Positions 8,747-17,319 of a stretch of 64,000 nt of DNA are shown in pieces; the first letter of the stretch is position 1, and every line of letters starts with the position of its first letter. This stretch comes from CF-167 sp963695195 (GTDB taxonomy: Bacteria > Chloroflexota > Limnocylindria > QHBO01), in assembly GCA_963695195.1 (NCBI GenBank), contig CAVOGE010000007.1:1550001-1614000 (forward strand), given 5' to 3'. Under the pieces are notes generated by a model. That model saw only the letters and a list, made by a program, of their open reading frames with translations, searched no databases and was not told the origin of the DNA. The position numbers were made by a program, and so were the translations under genes.

Positions 8747-9776
8747 GCTTTCCTACGTCGGCGGCGCTCGCGGGTTCGAGCGACGCCTGGTCGGCACGGC
8801 CATGCCCTACCACGAGCTCGTGGTCAGGTCGTTGCGGAGCGTCGGGAGAGACCTCCACGTCGTGCTTGACCCATTGCGCCTGGCAGCCTCCGCCCCGCAG
8901 GCGTGGTGGCTGCTCGGGCGGCTGCGACCCGCTGCCATCTTCACCACCGGTGGGTACCTGGCGCTCCCCCTGGTCGCCGCGGCCCGAGCCCGCCGGATCC
9001 CGACGCTCCTCTGGGAGGGGAACGTGATTCCCGGCCGCGCAACCGCCGCGGTGGGGCGTCTCGCGACGCGGGTGGCCGTTGCATTCCCGCCGACGCTCGC
9101 GGCGTTCCCGGGTCGCAGCTTTGTCTCCGGGACCCCCATTCGGACATTCACCGGAATTGACCGCGCAGCGGCCCGGGCGAGCTTCGGCGTGACCCCCGAC
9201 GAACGTCTGCTGCTGGTCTTCGGCGGGTCGCAGGCGGTGGCACGCATCACTGCCGCGCTTGGCGGCGCCCTCTCCGAGATCGTGCGCGAGTGGCGCGTCC
9301 TGCACCTGGCCGGTGACGCGGGCATGCCGCAGGCGTTTGCCGCGCGTGAGAGCCTGCCCGAGGAGCTCCGGGGGCGCTACGAGCCGGTGCCGCTTCTCAC
9401 CAACCGGATGGCCGAGGCGCTGGTCGCCGCGGACCTGGTGCTGGGTCGAGCAGGTTCGTCGACCTGCGCGGAGGTTGCCGCGGTGGGAGTCGCATCGATC
9501 CTCGTCCCGTATCCGTACGCGGGCGCGCACCAGTCGGCGAATGCGGAGTGGCTCGCCGACCATGGCGCCGCTGTCGTCGTGCCGGACGGGGAGCTTGAAT
9601 CGGCCCGACTGGTGCGCGAGGTGGCCGCCCTGCGCAGCGACGAGCGGCGTGCCGCGGTATCTGCCGCCGCACTGCGCTTGGGGCAACCCGGAGCGGCCAG
9701 CGTCGTCGCCGCGGAGCTGCTGGCGATGGCCGAGGGACGTCCGCGGCCCTCCTCCCTCACAGGGACCGCGTCATGA
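8652..9776 (+). CDS. murG: UDP-GlcNAc:lipid I N-acetylglucosaminyltransferase MurG
   Basis: MurG converts lipid I to lipid II on the inner membrane face (GT28 family). The glycine loop SGGGTGGHIHPALAVA lies at residues about 6-21, and the C-terminal UDP-GlcNAc site GRAGSSTCAEVAAVG and PYAGAHQSANAEWL are intact. ATG 8652 is chosen because family members start only a few residues before the glycine loop; GTG 8664 is possible. The frame overlaps the 3' end of ftsW by 95 nt and ends in an ATGA overlap with murB. Confidence 0.93.
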   Translation: MRCSVSGGGTGGHIHPALAVARALRDAQPDLELSYVGGARGFERRLVGTAMPYHELVVRSLRSVGRDLHVVLDPLRLAASAPQAWWLLGRLRPAAIFTTGGYLALPLVAAARARRIPTLLWEGNVIPGRATAAVGRLATRVAVAFPPTLAAFPGRSFVSGTPIRTFTGIDRAAARASFGVTPDERLLLVFGGSQAVARITAALGGALSEIVREWRVLHLAGDAGMPQAFAARESLPEELRGRYEPVPLLTNRMAEALVAADLVLGRAGSSTCAEVAAVGVASILVPYPYAGAHQSANAEWLADHGAAVVVPDGELESARLVREVAALRSDERRAAVSAAALRLGQPGAASVVAAELLAMAEGRPRPSSLTGTAS

Positions 9777-10732
9777 ACGCCGCACCCGTCGCCGTCAGCG
9801 TCGCGCACCTGGCGCGCCTCGATCGCCTCGCGGCCGAGCGGGGCCTGGTCCTCGTTGCGGACGCGCCGCTTGGGCCGCTCACCACCCTGCGGGTCGGTGG
9901 CCCGGCGGATCGCCTGGCCGTGGCGGGTGATCACGCTGCGTTGCTCGCCTACCTGAACCTCGCCCGCGATGTTGATGTCCCGTGCTTCATCCTGGGCAAT
10001 GGCAGCGATCTCGTCGTCTCCGATCTCGGGATTCGTGGCCTCGTCGTTCGCAACCGCGGCCGCAACCTGACGCTGGACGGGACCGAGTTGCACGCCGACT
10101 CCGGCACGCCGATGGCCCTCCTGGTCCGCCGCTGCGTCGCGGCGGGCATTTCGGGCCTCGAATTCGGGACCGCCATCCCCGGCACCTTGGGCGGGGCCGT
10201 GTGGGCCAATGCCGGCGCCCACGGAGGCGCGATGAGCGAGCTGGTCACGGCGGTGGAGGCATGGGACCCGCGCGACGGCGAGACGCGCCTCCTCGACAAC
10301 GCTGCGTGTGCCTACACGTACCGGGATTCACGCTTCAAGCATGGTCCCGAGGTCGTGCTGGCCGCGACGCTGCAGCTTCGCACGGACGCGCCAGATGCGG
10401 TGGCCGCCCGGGTCGCCGCCAACCAGGCGCAGCGGATCGCCACGCAGCCGCTCGCGGATCAGAACGCGGGCAGCGTCTTCCGGAACCCGCCCGGCGACCA
10501 CGCCGGTCGGTTGATCGACGCGGCGGGCCTGAAGGGCGAACGGATCGGCAGCGCATCAGTCAGCACGCGCCATGCCAACTTCATCATCACCGACCGCGAG
10601 GGCCGGGCGGCCGACGTGCGGTCGCTTGGGGATCTCATCCGCCGGGTGGTGTCAGAGCGCTTCGGCGTCGACCTCCAGTACGAGATCGAGTTCGTGGGCG
10701 AGTGGCAGCCGCGAAACGCAGGCGCCGAATGA
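9773..10732 (+). CDS. murB: UDP-N-acetylenolpyruvoylglucosamine reductase MurB
   Basis: MurB is an FAD flavoprotein that reduces UDP-GlcNAc-enolpyruvate to UDP-MurNAc with NADPH. FAD-binding motifs LRVGGPADRL, LGNGSDLVVSDLG and FGTAIPGTLGGAVWANAG are present. The C-terminal substrate domain has NAGSVFRNP, with the catalytic Ser, and LIDAAGLKG. The 319-aa length fits the shorter (type II) MurB class. ATG 9773 overlaps the murG stop (ATGA), and its own stop overlaps the ddl start in the same way. Confidence 0.95.
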   Translation: MNAAPVAVSVAHLARLDRLAAERGLVLVADAPLGPLTTLRVGGPADRLAVAGDHAALLAYLNLARDVDVPCFILGNGSDLVVSDLGIRGLVVRNRGRNLTLDGTELHADSGTPMALLVRRCVAAGISGLEFGTAIPGTLGGAVWANAGAHGGAMSELVTAVEAWDPRDGETRLLDNAACAYTYRDSRFKHGPEVVLAATLQLRTDAPDAVAARVAANQAQRIATQPLADQNAGSVFRNPPGDHAGRLIDAAGLKGERIGSASVSTRHANFIITDREGRAADVRSLGDLIRRVVSERFGVDLQYEIEFVGEWQPRNAGAE

Positions 10733-11874
10733 GCCGCCTCAAGGTCGGGATCTTCGCGGGCGGCCGGTCGGCCGAACACGAGGTGAGCGTCAGTTCCGCC
10801 GACTCGGTGCTGCGTGCGATCGATCGCGAACGGTACGAGCCATTCCTGGTCTACATCGATCGCTCGGGCCGCTGGCACCTGCCCGACGGACCCGCGCCGC
10901 TGCTGGGCGAACGACCGCTGGCGGAGCTGCTGGGAGCGGCGAGCCCGGCCGAGCAGACGGCCCGGTTGCGCACACACCAGGCTCTGCCCGTCTCGGTCGA
11001 CGCCGGACACGCCGACCAGGCGCCGCGCGCCGTCGTGCGCTCCCTGGCCGAGGCGATCGACGTCGCCTTCCTGGTGCTCCACGGACCATTCGGCGAGGAC
11101 GGAACGCTGCAGGGCTTCCTGGAGCTGGCCGGGCTGCCGTATACGGGCGCCGGCGTCCTCGCCAGCTCGGTGGCGATGGACAAGGTGGTCTTCAAGGACC
11201 TGATGCGCGGCCACGGCTTGCCCGTGATCGACTCGGCCTGGTTCCGGCGCTCCACCTGGGTCGACTCGCCGGGACGGGTGCTGCGCGAGATCGGGGAGCG
11301 GATCGGCGAACGCTCCGTGGTGAAGCCGGCGCGCCTGGGGAGCAGCGTCGGGATGACCCTGGTGCATGGGCCGGGCGAGCTGCCGGACGCGCTCGACGAG
11401 GCGTTCCGCTACGACACCAAGGTGATCGTCGAGGTGTACGCGGCCGGCGCCCGCGAGCTCGAATGCGGGGTGATCGGCAACGACGAGCCGATCGCGTTCG
11501 AGCCGGGCGAGGTGGTGAGCCACCACGAGTGGTACGACTACGAGGCGAAGTACGTCCCCGGCCTCGCCGATGTCATCCCGCGCGCCGTCGTGGAGCCCGT
11601 GCTCGCAGCGCGGCTCAAGGAGCTGGCACTCGCGGCCTACCGGGCGGTGGGCTGCGCCGGGATGGCCCGCGTCGACTTCCTGGTGCCGCCCGATGCGGTC
11701 TACCTGTCGGAGATGAACACGCTGCCAGGATTCACCGCCACGAGCATGTTCCCGAAGCAGGCCGAGCTGGCAGGGCTGACGCTGCCCGACCTCATCGGCC
11801 GATTGATCGATCTGGGTCTGGAAGCGGCGCGCGAGGGTCGCACGCCGGGGGGCCGCGCCGGAGAGCCGGCTTGA
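10729..11874 (+). CDS. ddl: D-alanine--D-alanine ligase
   Basis: An ATP-grasp enzyme joining two D-Ala for the stem peptide, supplying MurF. N-terminal GGRSAEHEVSVSSA, the LHGPFGEDGTLQG substrate loop, PYTGAGVLASSVAMDK, KPARLGSSVGM and the Mg-binding SEMNTLPGFTATSMFPK are all in order. At 381 aa it belongs to the longer Ddl group with an inserted segment around residues 60-95. It starts at ATG 10729 (ATGA overlap) and ends in a TTGA overlap with ftsQ. Confidence 0.95.
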   Translation: MSRLKVGIFAGGRSAEHEVSVSSADSVLRAIDRERYEPFLVYIDRSGRWHLPDGPAPLLGERPLAELLGAASPAEQTARLRTHQALPVSVDAGHADQAPRAVVRSLAEAIDVAFLVLHGPFGEDGTLQGFLELAGLPYTGAGVLASSVAMDKVVFKDLMRGHGLPVIDSAWFRRSTWVDSPGRVLREIGERIGERSVVKPARLGSSVGMTLVHGPGELPDALDEAFRYDTKVIVEVYAAGARELECGVIGNDEPIAFEPGEVVSHHEWYDYEAKYVPGLADVIPRAVVEPVLAARLKELALAAYRAVGCAGMARVDFLVPPDAVYLSEMNTLPGFTATSMFPKQAELAGLTLPDLIGRLIDLGLEAAREGRTPGGRAGEPA

Positions 11875-12728
11875 CCCCTCGCCGCGCAGCAACCCGCCGG
11901 CGCGGAGCGGCCCACGCACGACGCCCCGGGCCGCCGCTCAGGCACCGGCTTCGCAGGTCGCTGCCCGCCGCGGGACGGATTCTCGCGGTGGCCGCCTGTG
12001 CCTGCCTGGTGGCCGGCCTCGTCGTGCTGCTGAACGGGCCCTGGCTGCGCATTCGCGAGGCATCATGGACCGGGGACCGCTACACGCCCGACCGGCAGAT
12101 CGAGCGCATCCTCGACTCGGTGGCCGGCGCACCGCTGCTCGCGATCGATAGCAGCGCACTTTCTGCGAGCCTCGAACAGCTGCCCGCGGTTGCGACCGCG
12201 CATGTCGAGACGTTGCTGCCCGACCGGGTGCAGGTGGCGATCGTCGAGAAGCCTGCCGCCGCGGTGTGGACCACCAGCGCGGTGACGCTCATCTGTGCGG
12301 CCGATGGAACGGCGATCGGCCAGCTCGCACGCGACGCCGAGCTCCCTGACGACCTTGCGGCGCTGCCGCAGGTCGAGGATCGGCGGAGCGCCAGCCGGGA
12401 CATCATCGTCGGCGACCGCATCGAGGCATCGCGCTTCGTGAGCGCCCTCCGGCTGGCCGCGCTCGACCCCGCGACGATGGGGTCGGCGGCGACCCGGCTG
12501 AGCGTGCTCCTCGACGACGAATCCGGGTTCCTGCTGGTGGCGCGGTCGCACGGCTGGCGCGCGGTGTTCGGCCTCTACGCGCCGACCATGGCGGCCGATC
12601 CGGTGCTCCTCGACCAGCGTATCGCGGAGCAGGTGGCGGCCGTGCGGACGCTCTTCGGCACCGAGGCTGAAGGCGGCGTCAGCTGGGTCGATGCCCGCAA
12701 CGCGGGGAGGGTATATTGGCGGCCGTAG
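11871..12728 (+). CDS. ftsQ: Cell division protein FtsQ (POTRA domain)
   Basis: A 285-aa bitopic divisome protein. It has a very basic cytoplasmic tail (about 1-40), one membrane helix (AVAACACLVAGLVVLL), then a POTRA-like domain (WLRIREASWTGDRYTP, IERILDSVAGAPLLAI) and a beta domain (VQVAIVEKPAAAVW). The start is TTG 11871 in a TTGA overlap with ddl, with GGAG eight nt upstream. Conservation is low as usual for FtsQ; topology and position support the call. A TATATT box lies within its last codons. Confidence 0.85.
   Translation: MTPRRAATRRRGAAHARRPGPPLRHRLRRSLPAAGRILAVAACACLVAGLVVLLNGPWLRIREASWTGDRYTPDRQIERILDSVAGAPLLAIDSSALSASLEQLPAVATAHVETLLPDRVQVAIVEKPAAAVWTTSAVTLICAADGTAIGQLARDAELPDDLAALPQVEDRRSASRDIIVGDRIEASRFVSALRLAALDPATMGSAATRLSVLLDDESGFLLVARSHGWRAVFGLYAPTMAADPVLLDQRIAEQVAAVRTLFGTEAEGGVSWVDARNAGRVYWRP
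12712..12717 (+). promoter_or_regulatory. Probable -10 box for sbp-ftsA
   Basis: A TATATT hexamer sits inside the last codons of ftsQ, the best -10-like sequence in this part of the dcw cluster. No clear -35 is seen. It would produce a transcript starting about 12724, before the only sizeable gene gaps in the cluster (54 nt before sbp). Confidence 0.35.
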
Positions 12729-12782
12729 GAGCCGTGGCGCGGTCCGCCTGGGCCGCCGCGGCCGGCAGTGGAAACGTCCCCC

Positions 12783-13106
12783 ATGTGGCTCCCCGTAATC
12801 GGCCTTGCGCTCGGCGTGGTCCTGGGTCTGCTGCTGAACGTGAACGTCTCGCCAGACCTGGCGCGCTACAGCGCCGTCGGCATTCTGGCCGGCCTCGATT
12901 CCGTGCTCGGCGCGATCCGAGCGGAGCTCGACGCGCACTACGACAACCGGGTCTTCCTGTCGGGCTTCGTGACCAACACGTTGGTGGCAGTGGCGCTCAC
13001 CTTTGTCGGCGACCGGCTGGGGATCGATCTGTATCTCGTCGCGCTGTTCGCCTTCGGGCTGCGCATCTTCCAAAACGTCGCACTCATCCGGCGGCACTTC
13101 CTGTAG
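12783..13106 (+). CDS. sbp: Small basic protein Sbp (DUF1290) membrane protein
   Basis: A 107-aa membrane protein starting MWLPVIGLALGVVLGLLLN. Its three hydrophobic helices and the FGLRIFQNVALIRRHFL end fit the Sbp/DUF1290 family, found between ftsQ and ftsA in Firmicutes and other monoderms. Its exact function is unsettled in the family; a role near the divisome is inferred from synteny. ATG 12783 is preferred to GTG 12768 because family members begin at MWLP. Confidence 0.85.
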   Translation: MWLPVIGLALGVVLGLLLNVNVSPDLARYSAVGILAGLDSVLGAIRAELDAHYDNRVFLSGFVTNTLVAVALTFVGDRLGIDLYLVALFAFGLRIFQNVALIRRHFL

Positions 13107-13157
13107 GCTCGGGCACAGTCCGGCCCCGGGAACGCGGCCGAATTCACGGGAGGTAGC

Positions 13158-14396
13158 TTGGACAGGGAGACGGTCCTGGTCGGCATCGACGCCGGCACGA
13201 CCATCGTGACGACCCTCATCGGCGAGGTGGGGCGCACCGGTGAGGTGAGCATCATCGGCTACGGCATCACGCCGTCATCCGGGATGAAGAAGGGGATGGT
13301 CGCCAACATCGACCAGACCGTGAACTCGATCGCCGCCAGCATTGAGAAGGCCGAACGCCTGTCGGGCTACAAGATCGGCTCGGCCTTCGTGGCCGTCGGC
13401 GGCAGCCATATCAGCAGCCAGAACAGCCGCGGCGTGGTGGCGGTTTCCGGCCACAAGCGCGAGGTGAGCCGCGAGGATGTGGCGCGCGCCACCGACGCCG
13501 CCAAGGCGGTCCAGGTCCCATCCAATCGCGAGATCCTCCATGTGCTCCCGCGCGGCTACATCGTGGACGGCCAGGAGGGGATCAAGGACCCGCTCGGGAT
13601 GAGCGCGGTGCGGCTCGAGGTCGAGACCCACATCGTGGCCGGGGCCGCCACCTCGGCGCAGAACCTGAGCAAGTGCGTCACCAACGCCGGTGTGCAGATC
13701 GACGAGCTGGTCGTCAGCTCGCTGGCCGCCGCCGAAGCGACCCTGACCGATACGGAGAAGGAGCTCGGCGTCCTGATCGCCGACATCGGGGGCGGCACCA
13801 CCGACCTGGCCATCTTCACCGATGGCGCGGCCTACCACACCGCGGTGCTTCCGGTCGGCGGCATCAATGTCACCAATGACGTCGCGATCGGGCTGCGCAC
13901 CAGCCTGGACCTCGCCGAGGAGATCAAGATCAAACACGGCACCGCCGACCTGTCGGATGTGCAGCCGGAGGAGCTGCTCAACGTCGCGGTCCTGGGCGAG
14001 GGGGGCGGGCAGACGATCCAGCGTCGCAAGTTGTGCGAGGTGATCGAGGCGCGGATGAGCGAGATCTACTCGCTGATCGGCGAAGAGGTGAAGCGTTCGG
14101 GTCACGATGGGCTCCTCCCGGCCGGGGTGGTGTTGACCGGCGGCGGAGCCCGCCTGGCCGGTGCCGCCGAGCTGGCCCGCGAGGTGCTCCAGATGCCCGT
14201 CCGGGTCGCGTCTCCGCAGGGGGTTGGCGGCCTGATGGATCAACTCAGCAATCCCGCCTTCAGTACCTCCATCGGGTTGCTGCTGTGGGGAGCGCGACAT
14301 GTTGGATCGGAGCCGATGACCTACTCGACCGGCGCCGGCGGTGGCGCGGGTGTCGGTCGCCTGATGGAGTGGCTGCGGGGCCTCTTCCCCGGCTGA
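13158..14396 (+). CDS. ftsA: Cell division protein FtsA
   Basis: An actin-fold ATPase that tethers FtsZ to the membrane. Motifs: the phosphate-1 loop LVGIDAGTTIVTTLI, the 1C-domain GMKKGMVANIDQTV, the phosphate-2 loop IADIGGGTTDLAIF and the adenosine motif VVLTGGGARLAG. The C-terminal RLMEWLRGLFPG is the amphipathic membrane-targeting helix. It starts at TTG 13158 behind GGGAGG (13149-13154). Its 412-aa length is normal. Confidence 0.95.
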   Translation: MDRETVLVGIDAGTTIVTTLIGEVGRTGEVSIIGYGITPSSGMKKGMVANIDQTVNSIAASIEKAERLSGYKIGSAFVAVGGSHISSQNSRGVVAVSGHKREVSREDVARATDAAKAVQVPSNREILHVLPRGYIVDGQEGIKDPLGMSAVRLEVETHIVAGAATSAQNLSKCVTNAGVQIDELVVSSLAAAEATLTDTEKELGVLIADIGGGTTDLAIFTDGAAYHTAVLPVGGINVTNDVAIGLRTSLDLAEEIKIKHGTADLSDVQPEELLNVAVLGEGGGQTIQRRKLCEVIEARMSEIYSLIGEEVKRSGHDGLLPAGVVLTGGGARLAGAAELAREVLQMPVRVASPQGVGGLMDQLSNPAFSTSIGLLLWGARHVGSEPMTYSTGAGGGAGVGRLMEWLRGLFPG

Positions 14397-14509
14397 TCCA
14401 ACGCGGCGACTGTGGAGCGCGAGCGATACGGTCCACCGCGATTTGGGCCATGTGGATAAGTCCAGGCCCGGATGTGGAAAAATCGCCGACGCCGATCGGT
14501 CGGGATCGG

Positions 14510-14515
14510 TAGAAT
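14510..14515 (+). promoter_or_regulatory. Probable ftsZ promoter (-10 TAGAAT)
   Basis: The 186-nt gap between ftsA and ftsZ holds TAGAAT at 14510-14515. A start of transcription near 14522 would give ftsZ a leader of about 60 nt containing GGAGATC before ATG 14583. No good -35 is recognised. GATCGGT repeats flank the box. Confidence 0.45.
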
Positions 14516-14582
14516 CGGTCAAACCCGCGCGAGCTCCGGGTTGTCAGCCACCAGCCAGCACACCGCGCAGGAGATCCCCCTC

Positions 14583-15836
14583 ATGCCGCTCCGTTCGGAC
14601 GCAGAGCATTTCGCACTCATCAAGGTCATCGGCGTCGGCGGCGGCGGGTCGAATGCCGTAAATCGGATGATCCGCGCCGAGATGATGGGTGTCGAGTTCA
14701 TCTCGGTGAACACCGACGCACAGGCACTCCTCCAGAGCGACGCGCCGCACAAGATCCGCATCGGCGACAAGCTGACGCGCGGACTCGGCGCGGGCGCCGA
14801 CCCGCAGGTGGGTCAGCGAGCGGCGGAGGAGGACTCGGAGAAGATCTACGAAGCGCTCAAGGACGCCGACATGATCTTCATCACGGCGGGCATGGGCGGT
14901 GGCACCGGCTCGGGCGCGGCACCGGTGATCGCCGAGATCGCCAAGGACCTCGGCGCCCTGACGGTCGGCGTCATCACCAAGCCGTTCAGCTTCGAGGGGG
15001 TTCGGCGCAAGCTGGTCGCCGAGCAGTTCTCAGAGATGCTCAAGGAAAAGTGCGACACGCTGATCACTATTCCCAACGACCGGCTGCGCGAGGTCGTGGA
15101 CAAGAAGACATCGATTCTCGATGCATTCCGGGTGGTCGACGACGTTCTGCGGCAGGGCGTGCAGGGGATCAGCGACCTGATCACCGTGCCCGGCCTCATC
15201 AACCTCGACTTCGCCGATGTCAAGACGATCATGCGCGACGCCGGCTCGAGCATGATGGGGATCGGCATCGGCACCGGTGACAACCGGGCCGTCGAGGCCG
15301 CTCGCGCCGCCGTGTCGAGCCCGCTGCTCGAGGTCAACATCACCGGCGCCCGCGGGATCCTGTTCAACGTCACCGGCGGCAGCGACCTCGGGCTGTTCGA
15401 GGTCAACGAGGCCGCCGAGGTCATCAAGGAGGCCGCCGATCCCGAGGCCAACATCATCTTCGGGACCGTGATCGACGATCGGATGCGCGACGAGGTCAAG
15501 GTGACCGTCATCGCCACCGGCTTCGACGCCACGCGCAAGCCGCGTGCAACGGTCCGAGCCGTGACGGCATCCGGCGACGTCGCCACCGGCATCGAGTCCT
15601 CGCTGGACGCGCGAAGCCGGGAGATCCTGGCCGAGATCGAGCGTGACCGGGAGACGCGGCAGGCGCTCGAGGACCAGATGCCCGAGACCTCGCCGTTCGC
15701 GGTGGAGACGAACCGCCCCGCCGCCAAGTCGACAGACCGACAGCCGATCCCGGTGCGCGGTTCCGGGCTCGAGCGTCCAGCCTACGGTGAGACCGATCTC
15801 GACATCCCATCGTTCCTGCGTCGCAAGAGCGAGTAG
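14583..15836 (+). CDS. ftsZ: Cell division protein FtsZ
   Basis: The tubulin-like GTPase that builds the Z-ring. GVGGGGSNAVNRM, VNTDAQAL, the tubulin signature GMGGGTGSGAAPVIA, the T7-loop region LINLDFADVKTIM and the C-terminal FtsA-binding peptide DLDIPSFLRR are present. ATG 14583 is chosen (RBS GGAGATC) rather than the upstream ATG 14472, whose 37-residue extension is Arg-rich and outside the family. Length 417 aa. A hairpin terminator follows. Confidence 0.97.
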   Translation: MPLRSDAEHFALIKVIGVGGGGSNAVNRMIRAEMMGVEFISVNTDAQALLQSDAPHKIRIGDKLTRGLGAGADPQVGQRAAEEDSEKIYEALKDADMIFITAGMGGGTGSGAAPVIAEIAKDLGALTVGVITKPFSFEGVRRKLVAEQFSEMLKEKCDTLITIPNDRLREVVDKKTSILDAFRVVDDVLRQGVQGISDLITVPGLINLDFADVKTIMRDAGSSMMGIGIGTGDNRAVEAARAAVSSPLLEVNITGARGILFNVTGGSDLGLFEVNEAAEVIKEAADPEANIIFGTVIDDRMRDEVKVTVIATGFDATRKPRATVRAVTASGDVATGIESSLDARSREILAEIERDRETRQALEDQMPETSPFAVETNRPAAKSTDRQPIPVRGSGLERPAYGETDLDIPSFLRRKSE

Positions 15837-15855
15837 TCCCGGGTCTGACCGATGC

Positions 15856-15876
15856 GCCCCGGCCCCCGGCCGGGGC
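15856..15876 (+). terminator. Hairpin terminator after ftsZ
   Basis: A perfect 9-bp GC stem (GCCCCGGCC / GGCCGGGGC) with a CCC loop lies 20 nt after the ftsZ stop and is followed by GTTCTCGTCT. The T-tract is weak, so termination may be partial before yggS. Confidence 0.6.
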
Positions 15877-15901
15877 GTTCTCGTCTCCGGGGAACCGCGG
15901 C

Positions 15902-16615
15902 ATGCAGTTCGTTGAGGAGCCCCGGCTCACCCCGGAGCTGATCCGCGCCCGCCACGACGCGGTGGCGGATCGGCTCCGCGCCACGGCCATGACCGCCGGC
16001 CGCGATCCGGATGGCTTTCGCATCATCGCCGTCACCAAGGGGTTCGGCCTGCCGGTGCTCCAGGCCGCGTGGGATGCCGGCCTGCGGGCGTTCGGCGAGA
16101 ACCGCGTGCAGGAGGCGATCCCCAAGGCCGAGGCCCGCCCGGACGCCGAGTGGCACCTGGTCGGCCACCTCCAGGCGAACAAGGCTCGACCGGCAGTCCG
16201 CGCGTTCGCGTGGCTGCAGTCGGTCGACAGCCTGGAACTTCTGCATCGCCTCGACAGGATCGCGGCCGAGGAGGGACGTTCACCCATCGGCCTGCTCCAG
16301 CTGAACCTGTCCGGTGACCCGTCAAGGGCGGGATTCGAGCCCGAGGCCGTTTCAGGCGTGGCCGGTGCCCTTGGCGAGCTGCGCGCCATTCGCATTCGGG
16401 GGCTGATGACCATCGCGCCGGCAGGCCTGGCGACCGCGGACGCCCGCCGCGTCTTTGCCAATCTCAGACAGCATCGGGACGCGCTCCAGGAAGCCGCAGG
16501 CTATCCGCTCTCCGAGCTCTCGATGGGGATGACCGCCGACTCCGAGGCGGCGGTGGCCGAGGGGGCCACGCTGGTCCGGATCGGCACGGCCATCTTCGGC
16601 CCGCGACCCGCCTGA
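15902..16615 (+). CDS. PLP homeostasis protein YggS/YlmE family
   Basis: A 237-aa single-domain PLP-binding protein of alanine-racemase-like barrel fold that helps control free pyridoxal phosphate. The PLP-lysine motif AVTKGFGLPVLQAAWD, the ENRVQEAIPKAE and WHLVGHLQANKA segments and the C-terminal LSMGMTADSEAAVAEGATLVRIGTAIFG, in pieces, all match. It commonly follows ftsZ in Gram-positive-type clusters (ylmE), as here. ATG 15902 gives a normal-length protein. Confidence 0.92.
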   Translation: MQFVEEPRLTPELIRARHDAVADRLRATAMTAGRDPDGFRIIAVTKGFGLPVLQAAWDAGLRAFGENRVQEAIPKAEARPDAEWHLVGHLQANKARPAVRAFAWLQSVDSLELLHRLDRIAAEEGRSPIGLLQLNLSGDPSRAGFEPEAVSGVAGALGELRAIRIRGLMTIAPAGLATADARRVFANLRQHRDALQEAAGYPLSELSMGMTADSEAAVAEGATLVRIGTAIFGPRPA

Positions 16616-16642
16616 TCCGCCCTTGTTATCCTTCGCGGTGAG

Positions 16643-16894
16643 ATGCCCACCGTCATCGTGAACTTCGTGCAGCTGCTGTTGAGCGCGCTCATGCTGCTCA
16701 TCCTCGCCCGGGTGGTCGTGAGCTGGGTGGCTCCGCGCGGTGGCGGAGCGCTGGTCGCCTTCATCTACCAGGCCACCGAGCCGATCCTTGCACCGATCCG
16801 GCGGCTCATCCCGCCCACGGCGGGCCTCGATTGGGCGCCGCTGATCGCGATGCTCGTGCTCGGCATGATCATTCGCGTGGTGGTGCGGCTCTGA
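16643..16894 (+). CDS. YggT family membrane protein
   Basis: An 83-aa protein with two membrane helices around the conserved SWVAPRGGG and ATEPILAPIRRLIPP segments, typical of YggT/YlmG (CCB3) proteins encoded downstream of ftsZ/yggS. Roles in envelope or division site organisation are proposed for the family. TATCCT at 16627-16632 lies 10 nt before the ATG and GGTGAG could act as a weak ribosome binding site. Confidence 0.88.
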   Translation: MPTVIVNFVQLLLSALMLLILARVVVSWVAPRGGGALVAFIYQATEPILAPIRRLIPPTAGLDWAPLIAMLVLGMIIRVVVRL

Positions 16895-17175
16895 GAGATC
16901 GCCAAATCGCCACGCTGCACGTCCGGGTGACGCCTCGCGCCTCGGGCGACAAGGTCGGGCCATGGGAGGACGGCGTCCTCCAGATCCGTGTCGCCCGGCC
17001 GCCGGCTGACGGAGAGGCGAACCGAGCCGTGCTCGGCCTCGTCGCACGGGCGCTGGCGGTGGCCCCGTCGACCCTGAACCTCGTGGCGGGGGAGCGTTCG
17101 CGCCTGAAGCGGATCGAGGTGCGCGGCCTGCCAGCGGCCGACCTCGACGCGAGGCTCGCCGCCCTCGGCGATTGA
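16891..17175 (+). CDS. DUF167 (YggU-like) small protein, apparent CTG start
   Basis: The body (LHVRVTPRASGDKVG, VARPPADGEANRAVLGLVA, SRLKRIEVRGL) is a clear DUF167/YggU domain, which usually follows yggT. No ATG or GTG precedes it in frame at a sensible place. The frame reaches back to a CTG at 16891 that forms a CTGA overlap with the yggT stop, matching the NTGA overlaps used throughout the window. TTG 16831 would need a 20-residue extension inside yggT and GTG near 16924 would cut the domain. Product certain, start uncertain. Confidence 0.8.
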   Translation: MRDRQIATLHVRVTPRASGDKVGPWEDGVLQIRVARPPADGEANRAVLGLVARALAVAPSTLNLVAGERSRLKRIEVRGLPAADLDARLAALGD

Positions 17176-17200
17176 GGCACCAGGGCCCCGTGGCTATACT
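17172..17200 (+). promoter_or_regulatory. tRNA-Val promoter
   Basis: TTGAGG (17172-17177) and TATACT (17195-17200) are separated by 17 bp, the best sigma-70-type promoter in the window. The -35 overlaps the stop codon of the DUF167 gene. Transcription would start about 7 nt before the mature tRNA. Confidence 0.7.
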
Positions 17201-17214
17201 TCGCATCCCCGCGT

Positions 17215-17291
<77 letters not shown>

Positions 17292-17319
17292 CCCACCCAC
17301 TCTCGCCGAGGCCGAGCAC

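Noticed and set aside
14472..14582. Upstream ATG extension of ftsZ
   Set aside because: The added 37 residues are Arg-rich, outside the FtsZ family, and overlap the TAGAAT promoter; ATG 14583 has a ribosome binding site.
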